NCBI RefSeq assembly: GCF_030930995.1 | Contig: NZ_CP133217.1 | Location: forward strand, 434,001 to 498,000 | Length of the DNA stretch: 64,000 nt | Direction: 5' to 3' | Origin: Thiothrix subterranea | GTDB lineage: Bacteria > Pseudomonadota > Gammaproteobacteria > Thiotrichales > Thiotrichaceae | In this document: piece after piece, positions 53,787-61,364 of the stretch | Layout of the letters: every line of letters starts with the position of its first letter | Position numbering within the stretch: the stretch's first letter is position 1 | Notes under the pieces: generated by a model | The model's database searches: none | Seen by the model: the letters and a program-made list of their open reading frames with translations, nothing else | What the model was told of the DNA's origin: nothing | Translations under genes and position numbers: made by a program

Positions 53787-54322
53787 TTCACTCTCCGTAA
53801 ATAGTGAACGTTGTCAGTTTGACGGATACCTTGCAGGCGTTTTTTCATGGTTTCGCGGGCGCGGCTGAGGCGGCTCATCACCGTTCCTACCGGAATATCG
53901 AGGATCGCGGCAACTTGTTCGTAGCTGCATCCTTCCAAATCCACCAAGGTCATCACTTGGCATTGATTCACAGGAAGCGATTCCACAGCAGTACGCACTT
54001 GCGTGACCAGTTGGTCATCGGCGAAGTGTTTTTCGGGGCAATCCGTACAGGTTAGCTCCATGTCGTCGATGTCCAGCGTCGGCTTTTGGGTGCGCAAATG
54101 CTCCATCCAGCAGTTGTGGAGGATTTTGTACAGCCACGCGCCTAAACGCGCTTCATCTTTCAGTTGTTCTTGTTTTTCTAGGGCTTTTGCAAGGGTGTCT
54201 TGCACCAGATCGTCGGCTAACGCGCTATCGCCACACCATGCCACTGCCATGCGATGCAGCTTGGCGCGGTGTTCCGACAACTGCTGGTCGAGACGGTTAA
54301 AACGAAAATACTGACTAAACAT
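53783..54322 (-). CDS. ECF-family RNA polymerase sigma factor
   Basis: A 179-residue sigma factor. Region 2 (VAWCGDSALADDLVQDTLAKAL, then LGAWLYKILHNCWMEHLR) and region 4 (LPVNQCQVMTLVDLEGCSYE, then IPVGTVMSRLSRARETMKKR) are clear. The linker contains a C-x2-C (CTDCPEKHF), uncommon for ECF factors. It is divergent from soxB and followed directly by a membrane anti-sigma factor. A promoter-like site matching those at soxB and soxY2 faces this gene at 54360-54386, which suggests autoregulation. Confidence 0.93.
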   Translation of the reverse strand: MFSQYFRFNRLDQQLSEHRAKLHRMAVAWCGDSALADDLVQDTLAKALEKQEQLKDEARLGAWLYKILHNCWMEHLRTQKPTLDIDDMELTCTDCPEKHFADDQLVTQVRTAVESLPVNQCQVMTLVDLEGCSYEQVAAILDIPVGTVMSRLSRARETMKKRLQGIRQTDNVHYLRRVK

Positions 54323-54359
54323 GTGGTTTATAAGTTTCTCTTAGCGGCTCTATTGCACA

Positions 54360-54386
54360 TGATGCAGAAAATTGACGAAATATTCC
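54360..54386 (-). promoter_or_regulatory. Candidate ECF promoter of the sigma gene
   Basis: On the minus strand: GGAATATTTC (54386-54377), 12 nt, CATCA (54364-54360), ending 38 nt before the sigma start. It is the same form as at 49745 and 54396. Its -35-like part and that of the soxB site are inverted copies (AAATATTCC, 9 nt, GGAATATTT), so the pair could alternatively be an operator for another regulator. Confidence 0.5.
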
Positions 54387-54395
54387 AAAAAAGAT

Positions 54396-54421
54396 GGAAT
54401 ATTTTCACCTGCACCCCGTCA
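54396..54421 (+). promoter_or_regulatory. Candidate ECF promoter of soxB
   Basis: GGAATATTTT (54396-54405), 11 nt, CGTCA (54417-54421), ending 48 nt before the soxB GTG. It matches the soxY2 site in both elements and in flanking bases (AAAAAAGATGGAATATTTT and CACTACCCCTG). It overlaps a longer possible reading of soxB, which supports the GTG start. Confidence 0.6.
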
Positions 54422-54468
54422 CTACCCCTGTAGCTAGAATAACTTCAGCCCGTTTGAGGAGAGAAAAC

Positions 54469-56214
54469 GTGAGTTTAACCCGTCGTGAATTTATGCAAAT
54501 GTTGGCCGCCGCCAGCGTTGCCGGTTTCAGCCTGAATAACGCTTTTGCAGCAGATGCCAGCAAAGAAGGCGACAAAACCGCTGTCAAAGCCCCCAGCAAC
54601 CCGTATGAACTGCCCGCGTTCGGTAACGTATCGTTGATGCATTACACCGACTGCCACGCACAATTATTACCAATTTACTTCCGCGAGCCGAACGTGAATC
54701 TGGGTATCGGCAGTATGAAGGGTGCCGTGCCGCACTTGGTCGGCGAACACTTCCTGAAAAAGTACGGCATTGAAGCCGGTACGATGGATGCGCACGCTTT
54801 CACCTACATTGATTACGTTGAAGCCGCGAAAAAATACGGCAAAGTCGGTGGTTTTGCTCACCTGAAAACCTTGGTTGACCAAGTGCGTGCACAACGCCCC
54901 GGTTCATTGCTGCTCGACGGCGGCGATACATGGCAAGGTTCGTGGACAGCGTTGAAAACCAATGCGCAAGACATGGTAGACGCACAGCTTGCCTTGGGCG
55001 TGGATGTAATGACCCCGCACTGGGAAATGACCTTCGGCGCGGATCGCGTCAAAGAAATCGTCGAGAAAGATTTCGCGGGCAAAATTGATTTCGTTGCGCA
55101 AAACGTTTTCAGCAACGACTTTGATGAGCGCGTGTTTGAACCGTTCGTGATCAAAGAAATCAACGGCGTGCCGGTAGCGATTATTGGGCAGGCGTTCCCG
55201 TATGTGCCGGTTGCTAACCCCAAACACATGGTCGCAGACTGGAGCTTCGGTATCCGTGACGACGACATGCAGCAAGCGGTCGATGATGCGCGTAGCAAAG
55301 GCGCGAAAGTCGTCATTATGCTGTCGCACAACGGCATGGACGTTGACCTGAAAATGGCCAGCAAAGTCACCGGCATTGACGCGATCATGGGCGGTCATAC
55401 CCACGATGGCGTATTCCAGCCTGTGGTTGTTGAAAATTCAGGCGGCAAAACGCTAGTCACGAATGCAGGTTCCAACGGCAAATTCCTCGGCGTACTCGAT
55501 CTGGATGTGAAAGACGGCAAAGTGGCGGATTTCCGTTACAAATTACTGCCGGTATTCTCTAACTTGTTGGAAGCCAACAAGGATATGCAGGCACTCATCG
55601 ACAAAATCCGTGAACCGTACAAGAAAGAATTGGCGGAAGAACTCGCGGTGTGCGATGACGTGCTGTACCGCCGTGGCAATTTCAACGGCACTTTCGACCA
55701 ATTGATCTGCGACGCACTCATGGAAGGTTTGGACGCACCACTGGCATTCTCACCGGGCTTCCGTTGGGGTACGAGCGTACTGCCGGGTCAACCGATCACG
55801 TTTGAACACGTTGCTGACCAAACCGCGATTACTTACGGCACGGTCACACGTAACGAAATGACTGGCGAAACCATTAAAACCATCCTCGAAGACGTAGCCG
55901 ATAACCTCTTCAACGAAGACCCTTACTACCAGCAAGGCGGTGACATGGTGCGTGTGGGTGGTTTGAAGTTCACGTTTGATCCAACCGCGAAAATGGGCAA
56001 TCGCGTCTCTGACATGGAACTTGGCGGCAAACCCTTGGATGCGGCAAAAACCTACCCGGTCGCAGGCTGGGCAAGTGTCCAAGAAGAAGTAAAGCCTAAC
56101 AAGCAAATCTGGGAAGTCGTCGCCGACTACCTGCGCGACAAAAAGACCATTGGCAAGATCGAGCTGAATACGCCGAAACTCAAAAACGTGGACGGCAACG
56201 AAGGCTTAGCGTAA
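54469..56214 (+). CDS. soxB: SoxB, dimanganese thiosulfohydrolase
   Basis: A 581-residue protein. I chose the GTG at 54469 because GAGGAGAG precedes it and it gives a Tat signal (SLTRREFMQMLAAASVAGFS). The 5'-nucleotidase-fold metal site is seen in LMHYTDCHAQLLP, LLDGGDTWQGS, VIMLSHNGMDVDLK and IMGGHTHDGVF. SoxB releases sulfate from the SoxY-bound intermediate. It stands alone, divergent from the ECF sigma gene, 3.8 kb from soxY2Z2. Confidence 0.96.
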   Translation: MSLTRREFMQMLAAASVAGFSLNNAFAADASKEGDKTAVKAPSNPYELPAFGNVSLMHYTDCHAQLLPIYFREPNVNLGIGSMKGAVPHLVGEHFLKKYGIEAGTMDAHAFTYIDYVEAAKKYGKVGGFAHLKTLVDQVRAQRPGSLLLDGGDTWQGSWTALKTNAQDMVDAQLALGVDVMTPHWEMTFGADRVKEIVEKDFAGKIDFVAQNVFSNDFDERVFEPFVIKEINGVPVAIIGQAFPYVPVANPKHMVADWSFGIRDDDMQQAVDDARSKGAKVVIMLSHNGMDVDLKMASKVTGIDAIMGGHTHDGVFQPVVVENSGGKTLVTNAGSNGKFLGVLDLDVKDGKVADFRYKLLPVFSNLLEANKDMQALIDKIREPYKKELAEELAVCDDVLYRRGNFNGTFDQLICDALMEGLDAPLAFSPGFRWGTSVLPGQPITFEHVADQTAITYGTVTRNEMTGETIKTILEDVADNLFNEDPYYQQGGDMVRVGGLKFTFDPTAKMGNRVSDMELGGKPLDAAKTYPVAGWASVQEEVKPNKQIWEVVADYLRDKKTIGKIELNTPKLKNVDGNEGLA

Positions 56215-56236
56215 CCGTCAACCCATCACCACCACC

Positions 56237-56264
56237 GTAGAGACGCAAAATTTTGCGTCTCTAC
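56237..56264. repeat. 28-bp palindromic repeat, copy 3
   Basis: A perfect 28-bp palindrome (GTAGAGACGCAAAA and its reverse complement), 22 nt past the soxB stop and 21 nt past the end of the convergent lipoprotein gene. Same family as 21648 and 50615. Confidence 0.85.
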
Positions 56265-56285
56265 CCATACCATTGCCCAATGTGG

Positions 56286-56585
56286 TTACTGACATTGCCC
56301 CGGCACAAACCCTTGTACCTGCGGGTCAGCACACGCCTTACAATCGTTGACGTAAGTTGCCTGAAGCGTCGAAGGGCACGGCGCATTCACACAACGAGTC
56401 AGCGGGTCGCGCAACTGAGCGCACACTGGCGCAAACACTTCGTAACAAATTTCCGGGCGCGGCTCACGGCATTGTTGAAACGCTGCCATATTTGCCATGC
56501 CCTCGGCTGCATTGGAACGGCTACACCCCGATAGGGCTGTCATCAATAACATGCCCGCTAACAGCAGCATTCCCAAGCTTTTCAT
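56286..56585 (-). CDS. Kazal-like Cys-rich lipoprotein
   Basis: A 99-residue protein with a lipoprotein signal (MLLLAGMLLMTALSGC) and a C-terminal Kazal-like pattern: CYEVFAPVCAQ, TYVNDCKACAD, GFVPGQC. Kazal domains bind serine proteases; bacterial lipoprotein versions are often of unknown role. The window also has a secreted trypsin-like protease, but nothing links the two. It converges on soxB across a palindrome. Confidence 0.65.
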   Translation of the reverse strand: MKSLGMLLLAGMLLMTALSGCSRSNAAEGMANMAAFQQCREPRPEICYEVFAPVCAQLRDPLTRCVNAPCPSTLQATYVNDCKACADPQVQGFVPGQCQ

Positions 56586-56684
56586 AAAAACCTCGCCTTA
56601 GATTGATTTGGGCAGTACGCAATCACTTGCGACACACAGCGGTAATCCGTACTCTTATCCCATTCTTTGTCTGGAGCCTGCCGC

Positions 56685-57344
56685 ATGAATCTGGAACACG
56701 CCCGCTTTAATATGATCGAACAGCAAATACGCCCGTGGGACGTATTGGATCAGACCATTTTGGAAACGTTTGGTTTCATCCAACGTGAGTTGTTTGTGCC
56801 TAAAATTCACCAAGCACTGGCGTTTGCGGATGTGGAAATTCCCCTAGGCCATGGTGAACACATGATGTTCCCCCGTGTCGAAGCGCGTATGTTGCAAACA
56901 CTCAAGATTTCGCCCGATGACACTTGCCTAGAAATTGGCACAGGCAGCGGGTTTGTCACCGCCTGTCTTGCCCATCTTAGCAAACACGTCGACAGTGTGG
57001 ATATTCATGAAGACTTTACCCGACAAGCGGAAGAACGCCTGTTCAACCTCAAGCTGCGCAACCACACTTTGCATACCGCCGATGCCTTACGCGACAGCGC
57101 AAGCACCAAGCAATACGATGTAATTGCGGTAACAGGTTCTATCCCCCGTTATTTACCACACTTTGAAAATCAATTAGCACCCGGTGGACGGCTGTTCATC
57201 GTAGTGGGTCAAGGCGCGGCGATGCAAGCGATGCTAATCACCCGCGAAGCAGACGGTGAATTTACCCGCACCAAGCTGTTTGAAACCCATTTGAAAGCAT
57301 TGGCTGGTGCTAATAGCGACACTGATCGGACATTTATTTTTTAA
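56685..57344 (+). CDS. Protein-L-isoaspartate O-methyltransferase family protein
   Basis: A 219-residue methyltransferase. The ATG at 56685 follows CTGGAG. ARFNMIEQQIRPWDVLDQ, LEIGTGSGFVTACLAHL (SAM site) and APGGRLFIVVGQG identify the Pcm family, of the kind that is commonly found directly before tolC in proteobacteria. Pcm repairs isoaspartyl residues, but this branch may have another substrate. It is followed by the rhodanese gene after 2 nt. Confidence 0.85.
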   Translation: MNLEHARFNMIEQQIRPWDVLDQTILETFGFIQRELFVPKIHQALAFADVEIPLGHGEHMMFPRVEARMLQTLKISPDDTCLEIGTGSGFVTACLAHLSKHVDSVDIHEDFTRQAEERLFNLKLRNHTLHTADALRDSASTKQYDVIAVTGSIPRYLPHFENQLAPGGRLFIVVGQGAAMQAMLITREADGEFTRTKLFETHLKALAGANSDTDRTFIF

Positions 57345-57346
57345 TC

Positions 57347-57661
57347 ATGCGTCACTGGACACCTAATGAACTGGCAGCGCAATTCAGCGCATCATCCCCG
57401 CTGCATATACTGGATGTTAGGGAAGAATGGGAATACGATATTGCCCACTTTGAGCCATCAACCCTGATTCCCCTGGGGCAATTAGCGGGGAAAATGGCAC
57501 ACTTGGATAAAACGCACGAGTGGCTGGTGGTGTGCCATCACGGTATCCGCAGCGCCCATGCGTGCTATTATTTGGAACGAAATGGCTTTCAAGTGATCAA
57601 TCTAACCGGCGGGATTGACCGGTGGGCAAGAGAAATTGACCACGATATGTCACTCTATTAA
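57347..57661 (+). CDS. Single-domain rhodanese-like protein
   Basis: A 104-residue protein: ILDVREEWEYDIAHF at the N terminus and the active-site loop VVCHHGIRSAHACYYLE with catalytic Cys. No signal peptide, so cytoplasmic. Rhodaneses transfer sulfane sulfur from thiosulfate or persulfides; this one may take part in sulfur metabolism, but its position between pcm and tolC is common in other proteobacteria. Confidence 0.88.
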   Translation: MRHWTPNELAAQFSASSPLHILDVREEWEYDIAHFEPSTLIPLGQLAGKMAHLDKTHEWLVVCHHGIRSAHACYYLERNGFQVINLTGGIDRWAREIDHDMSLY

Positions 57662-57743
57662 CACGGATTAGGGCTATAATTCGCGTTTGACTAAAACATG
57701 CTTAACCCCCATGTGGCTAACAACATACTTGGAATCGTTTTTT

Positions 57744-59327
57744 ATGAAACAACACACACTGACATTCTTGATAGCAGCCTCCCTGACACTCATCACGCAG
57801 CAAGCACAGGCAGAAAACCTGCTTCAGGTTTACCAACAAGCCAAAGGCTACGATGCCCAATTCAAGGCGCTGGAAAGCGATTATCTGGCGATTCTGGAGC
57901 GCAAACCGCAAGCACTTGCTGCGCTCAAGCCACAAGCGGGTGTTTCGGGAGCCATTACCCAAAGCCGCCAGCGCACCACACGCGATGCATCGTTATTGGA
58001 CTCAGATGACGTAGGCAGCAGCACTGCCAGTAGTTACAGCGTGAACGTCAGCAAGTCACTGTATAACAAAGCTCTGAACGCCCAGGTTAACCAAGCCGAT
58101 TCAGTCATTGCACAAGCCAGTGCCGGTTTGGAAGCTGAACGCGAAGGACTAATCCTGCGCGTCGCAGAAGCCTACTTCAACTTCCTGTTAGCGCAAGATA
58201 ATCTCGAATTCGCCCGCACTGAAAAAGATGCCATCAGCCGCCAACTGGAACAAACCCGCGCTTATTTTGATGCTGGTCGTTCCGCGATTACCGACGTGAA
58301 AGAAGCCGAGTCGCGCTACGATCTCGCGGTTGCTCAGGAAATCAATGCCGTCAACCAGCTTGACCTCGGTCGTGAACAATTGCGGGTGCTCACGGGTGGT
58401 TTCTACCAAACGCTGAATGCGCCAGCAGCCAATCTCCCGCTGACGGTACCGACCCCAGCCGATATTGAACAATGGGTCAAAACCGCCAAAGCCAATAACA
58501 AACGACTCATTGCCAGCCAACACGCGATTCAGTCAGCGCAAACGGCGATTGATATTCAGCGTGCGGCGAAAAAGCCAGTCGTGGATCTGGTTGCCAGACA
58601 AACCGGTAGCGACACCCAAAGCAGCGCTGAAATAGACCCGCAAAACTACGGCGCCAGCGTGGGCGTGCAAGTGAGTATGCCGCTGTATACCGGCGGCAGC
58701 ACGGATTCAAAAATCCGCGAAGCGCAACACAACTTCCGTCAGGCGCAACAGCAATTTGAGTTCCAAAATCGCACCACCGAACAACAAGCTCGAAATGCAT
58801 TTTTGACCGTGCAATCCAGTATCAGCCAAGTAAAGGCCAACCAACGTGCCTTAGCTTCTGCTGAAACAGCGGCTGAAGCCACCCAAGCAGGCTTTGAAGT
58901 TGGCACCCGCACAGCGGTGGACGTACTGACCTCACTGCGCAATGTGTTCAGCGCTCGCCGCGATTATTCACAAACGCGCTACACCTATTTGCTGAATACA
59001 CTGAAACTGCGCCAAGCCGCCGGGATTCTGACCGACGCCGACATTGCTAATATGAACACTTTCATGACTTCAACGCCTAAGCAATTGGCGGCAGCATTGC
59101 AACCCAGCGCCCCCGCTGCGGATATTGAAGACAATGGCAGTTTTGAAAGCTACAGCGCTGCACCAACAGCAGCGGACACCGCCAAAGCCGAAGCGGAGAC
59201 GCCACCGGTAGCGCAAGCAGCAATGCCTGTGGAACAAATTGCACCTGCCAAACCAGCTCCCGTACAACAAGCCCCCGCTGCTGCGCCGCCATATTTCATC
59301 ATCCCGCAAGATGTTGGCAAAAAATAA
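57744..59327 (+). CDS. tolC: TolC-family outer-membrane protein
   Basis: A 527-residue outer-membrane efflux protein. Start at ATG 57744; signal peptide LTFLIAASLTLITQQAQA. The two OEP repeats are visible: NLLQVYQQAKGYDAQFKALE, ALNAQVNQADSVIAQASAGL, and AQHNFRQAQQQFEFQNRTTE, GTRTAVDVLTSLRNVFSARR. The C-terminal 80 residues are an extra Pro/Ala-rich tail not needed for the barrel. It is the last gene of the pcm-rhodanese-tolC set. Confidence 0.93.
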   Translation: MKQHTLTFLIAASLTLITQQAQAENLLQVYQQAKGYDAQFKALESDYLAILERKPQALAALKPQAGVSGAITQSRQRTTRDASLLDSDDVGSSTASSYSVNVSKSLYNKALNAQVNQADSVIAQASAGLEAEREGLILRVAEAYFNFLLAQDNLEFARTEKDAISRQLEQTRAYFDAGRSAITDVKEAESRYDLAVAQEINAVNQLDLGREQLRVLTGGFYQTLNAPAANLPLTVPTPADIEQWVKTAKANNKRLIASQHAIQSAQTAIDIQRAAKKPVVDLVARQTGSDTQSSAEIDPQNYGASVGVQVSMPLYTGGSTDSKIREAQHNFRQAQQQFEFQNRTTEQQARNAFLTVQSSISQVKANQRALASAETAAEATQAGFEVGTRTAVDVLTSLRNVFSARRDYSQTRYTYLLNTLKLRQAAGILTDADIANMNTFMTSTPKQLAAALQPSAPAADIEDNGSFESYSAAPTAADTAKAEAETPPVAQAAMPVEQIAPAKPAPVQQAPAAAPPYFIIPQDVGKK

Positions 59328-59330
59328 GCC

Positions 59331-59735
59331 TCAACGCCGGTAAGCGTATTTCCAGCGACACCCCGATGCAGCCTCTAACACACTCAGCAAGGCGGCATCG
59401 GGGACGGCTTCCGCCTCATGAATATTGCCAATAATCACCCACTCGCGCACCTGCACCAGCGGCTTACGAATCAATTGAAAATCCACCATTGCTGCACTGC
59501 AAGGTAATTGTATGTAACAAAATGGCTTGTTTTCCTGCGGCACTAATTCAATATCCGGCGAACATCCCAAAAAACACACCAACGACAAAAACCCTTCACC
59601 CACCGCAAAATGCCCTGCCCCCAAGCGCTCACCTAGCAACCCTAGCGTTTGTAAGCACAGTTCTAAAGAGATGACGGCAGGCGTATCAACCGTAGCGACA
59701 GGGAACAACACCAACTGATGCGTAGAATACTGCAT
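59331..59735 (-). CDS. Unknown protein
   Basis: A 134-residue soluble protein: QLVLFPVATVDTPAVISLEL at the N terminus, GEGFLSLVCFLGCSPDIELV in the middle, and CGRW-like SGCRWKYAYRR at the C terminus. I recognise no family. It converges on tolC with 3 nt between and is divergent from the dab genes; the 126-bp gap holds both promoters. Confidence 0.55.
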   Translation of the reverse strand: MQYSTHQLVLFPVATVDTPAVISLELCLQTLGLLGERLGAGHFAVGEGFLSLVCFLGCSPDIELVPQENKPFCYIQLPCSAAMVDFQLIRKPLVQVREWVIIGNIHEAEAVPDAALLSVLEAASGCRWKYAYRR

Positions 59736-59861
59736 TTATTTACCTCAAAATCCTGTAAAACAGTGTGGGTAAACGGCTTGACACCTACCCACAGATACGA
59801 AACTTATGTATCATCGCCTGCTTATATTCCCCTGACCACCCCTTTTTAAGGCGCATTGGAT

Positions 59862-61364
59862 ATGATGGATCACCCGCTCATCCTGCTCTTGCTTCTGCCT
59901 GCGGTAGGTGCGTTTATCTTGGCATTATTACCCAGTGGGCGACCGGGCTTAATCCGCAACACCGCTATTGGGGTGGCAGCCGTTACGCTGGCCTATGCCG
60001 TAAGCCTCACCCAACAAATCGACTTTAGCAACCCCGCGATTCAATTGGCGACCAGTATGGTCTGGAATCCTAAACTGGGCACGTCGTTTTCCTTAGGCGT
60101 GGATGGGTTAGCGTTCCCGATGGTGTTGCTCACCACCGTGCTGGTGCTGATGGCATTGCTGGCTTCACACATGATCACGCACCACGTCAAAGGCTATTAC
60201 CTGCTGATGCTCTTGCTGGAAGCCGCCACCATGGGCGTGTTTATGGCGCAAGATTGGGGCTTATTCTACGTCTTTTGGGAACTGGTGCTGATTCCGTTGT
60301 TTTTCTTGATTGACCGTTGGGGCGGCAAAAATCGGCAAACGGCGGCATTGAATTTCGTGTTGTATACCATGGGTGGCTCAATTTTCATGCTGCTGGCGCT
60401 GTTGGTGCTGTTTGATGCGACTCCTGCACACTCTTTCACCTTTGCGGCCATAGCAGAAGGTGCACGGCAACTGAGTACAACAGAACAAATCCTGATTTTC
60501 AGCGGCTTACTGATTGGTTTTGGGGTAAAAATGCCCTTGTTTCCACTGCATGGCTGGCTACCGTTGGCGCACGTCGAAGCGCCTAGCCCCGTGAGTATTT
60601 TGCTCTCCGGCATCCTGTTGAAAATGGGGTCGTATGGCTTATTACGCGCCATTGATATTTTACCCGCCGCCGCGCAAGCGATGCAGGGCTTATTGTTTAC
60701 TTTGGGTGTGATTGGCTTGTTGTACGGCGGCTTATTGGCGTGGCGGCAAAGCGATATGAAAAAGATGATCGCGTACTCTTCCGTCAGTCACATGGGCGTG
60801 GTGCTGATTGGGATTTCCACACTGAACGTGATCGGCATGACCGGCGCGGTATACCAAATGGTGGCGCATGGGCTGGTGGCGGGTGCAACGTTCATGCTGA
60901 TAGGCTTGTTGTATGAACGTACCCATACCCGCGACATCAACGATTACGGCTCGCTGATTAGGGTTACGCCACGTTTCGCTTTCCTGATTATTTTGGCGTT
61001 CGTCGGTGGCGTAGGCTTGCCGAGTACCGCAGGTTTTGTGGCGGAATTGCACGTTTTGATCGGCGGCTTTGAGGCGTGGGGGTGGAGCATTGTCTTGCTG
61101 TCGCTGGGCGTGTTGATCACCGCCACTTACAGCATTCGCACCGTCAAACAGCTTTACACCGGCCCGATGCGGCTGGATATGCAGCAAGTCGAAGACATGC
61201 GCCCGCTGGAAATGGTTGCGGCGGGTAGCCTGATTATTGGCACGTTGCTGTTAGGTTTTTATCCAGCGCCTTTGCTGACGATGATGGATACCTCGGTGCA
61301 ACAACTCATTAGCCATTTTGTGCTGCCCATCGTAGCACCCATATCGGGGGGAGCGATGCCGTGA
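59862..61364 (+). CDS. dabB: NuoM-like proton-conducting membrane subunit of a DAB-type carbon pump
   Basis: A 500-residue membrane protein with about 13-14 helices of the proton-antiporter family. The closest motifs are those of NuoM: FYVFWELVLIPLFFLIDRWG, GFGVKMPLFPLHGWLPLAHV, APSPVSILLSGILLKMGSYG, AYSSVSHMGVVLIGIS. No other complex I gene is nearby; instead it overlaps dabA (GTGA at 61361), so it is read as the proton-translocating partner DabB that powers CO2 hydration. ATG at 59862 chosen for AAGG spacing. Usual DabB is described as NuoL-like. Confidence 0.85.
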   Translation: MMDHPLILLLLLPAVGAFILALLPSGRPGLIRNTAIGVAAVTLAYAVSLTQQIDFSNPAIQLATSMVWNPKLGTSFSLGVDGLAFPMVLLTTVLVLMALLASHMITHHVKGYYLLMLLLEAATMGVFMAQDWGLFYVFWELVLIPLFFLIDRWGGKNRQTAALNFVLYTMGGSIFMLLALLVLFDATPAHSFTFAAIAEGARQLSTTEQILIFSGLLIGFGVKMPLFPLHGWLPLAHVEAPSPVSILLSGILLKMGSYGLLRAIDILPAAAQAMQGLLFTLGVIGLLYGGLLAWRQSDMKKMIAYSSVSHMGVVLIGISTLNVIGMTGAVYQMVAHGLVAGATFMLIGLLYERTHTRDINDYGSLIRVTPRFAFLIILAFVGGVGLPSTAGFVAELHVLIGGFEAWGWSIVLLSLGVLITATYSIRTVKQLYTGPMRLDMQQVEDMRPLEMVAAGSLIIGTLLLGFYPAPLLTMMDTSVQQLISHFVLPIVAPISGGAMP

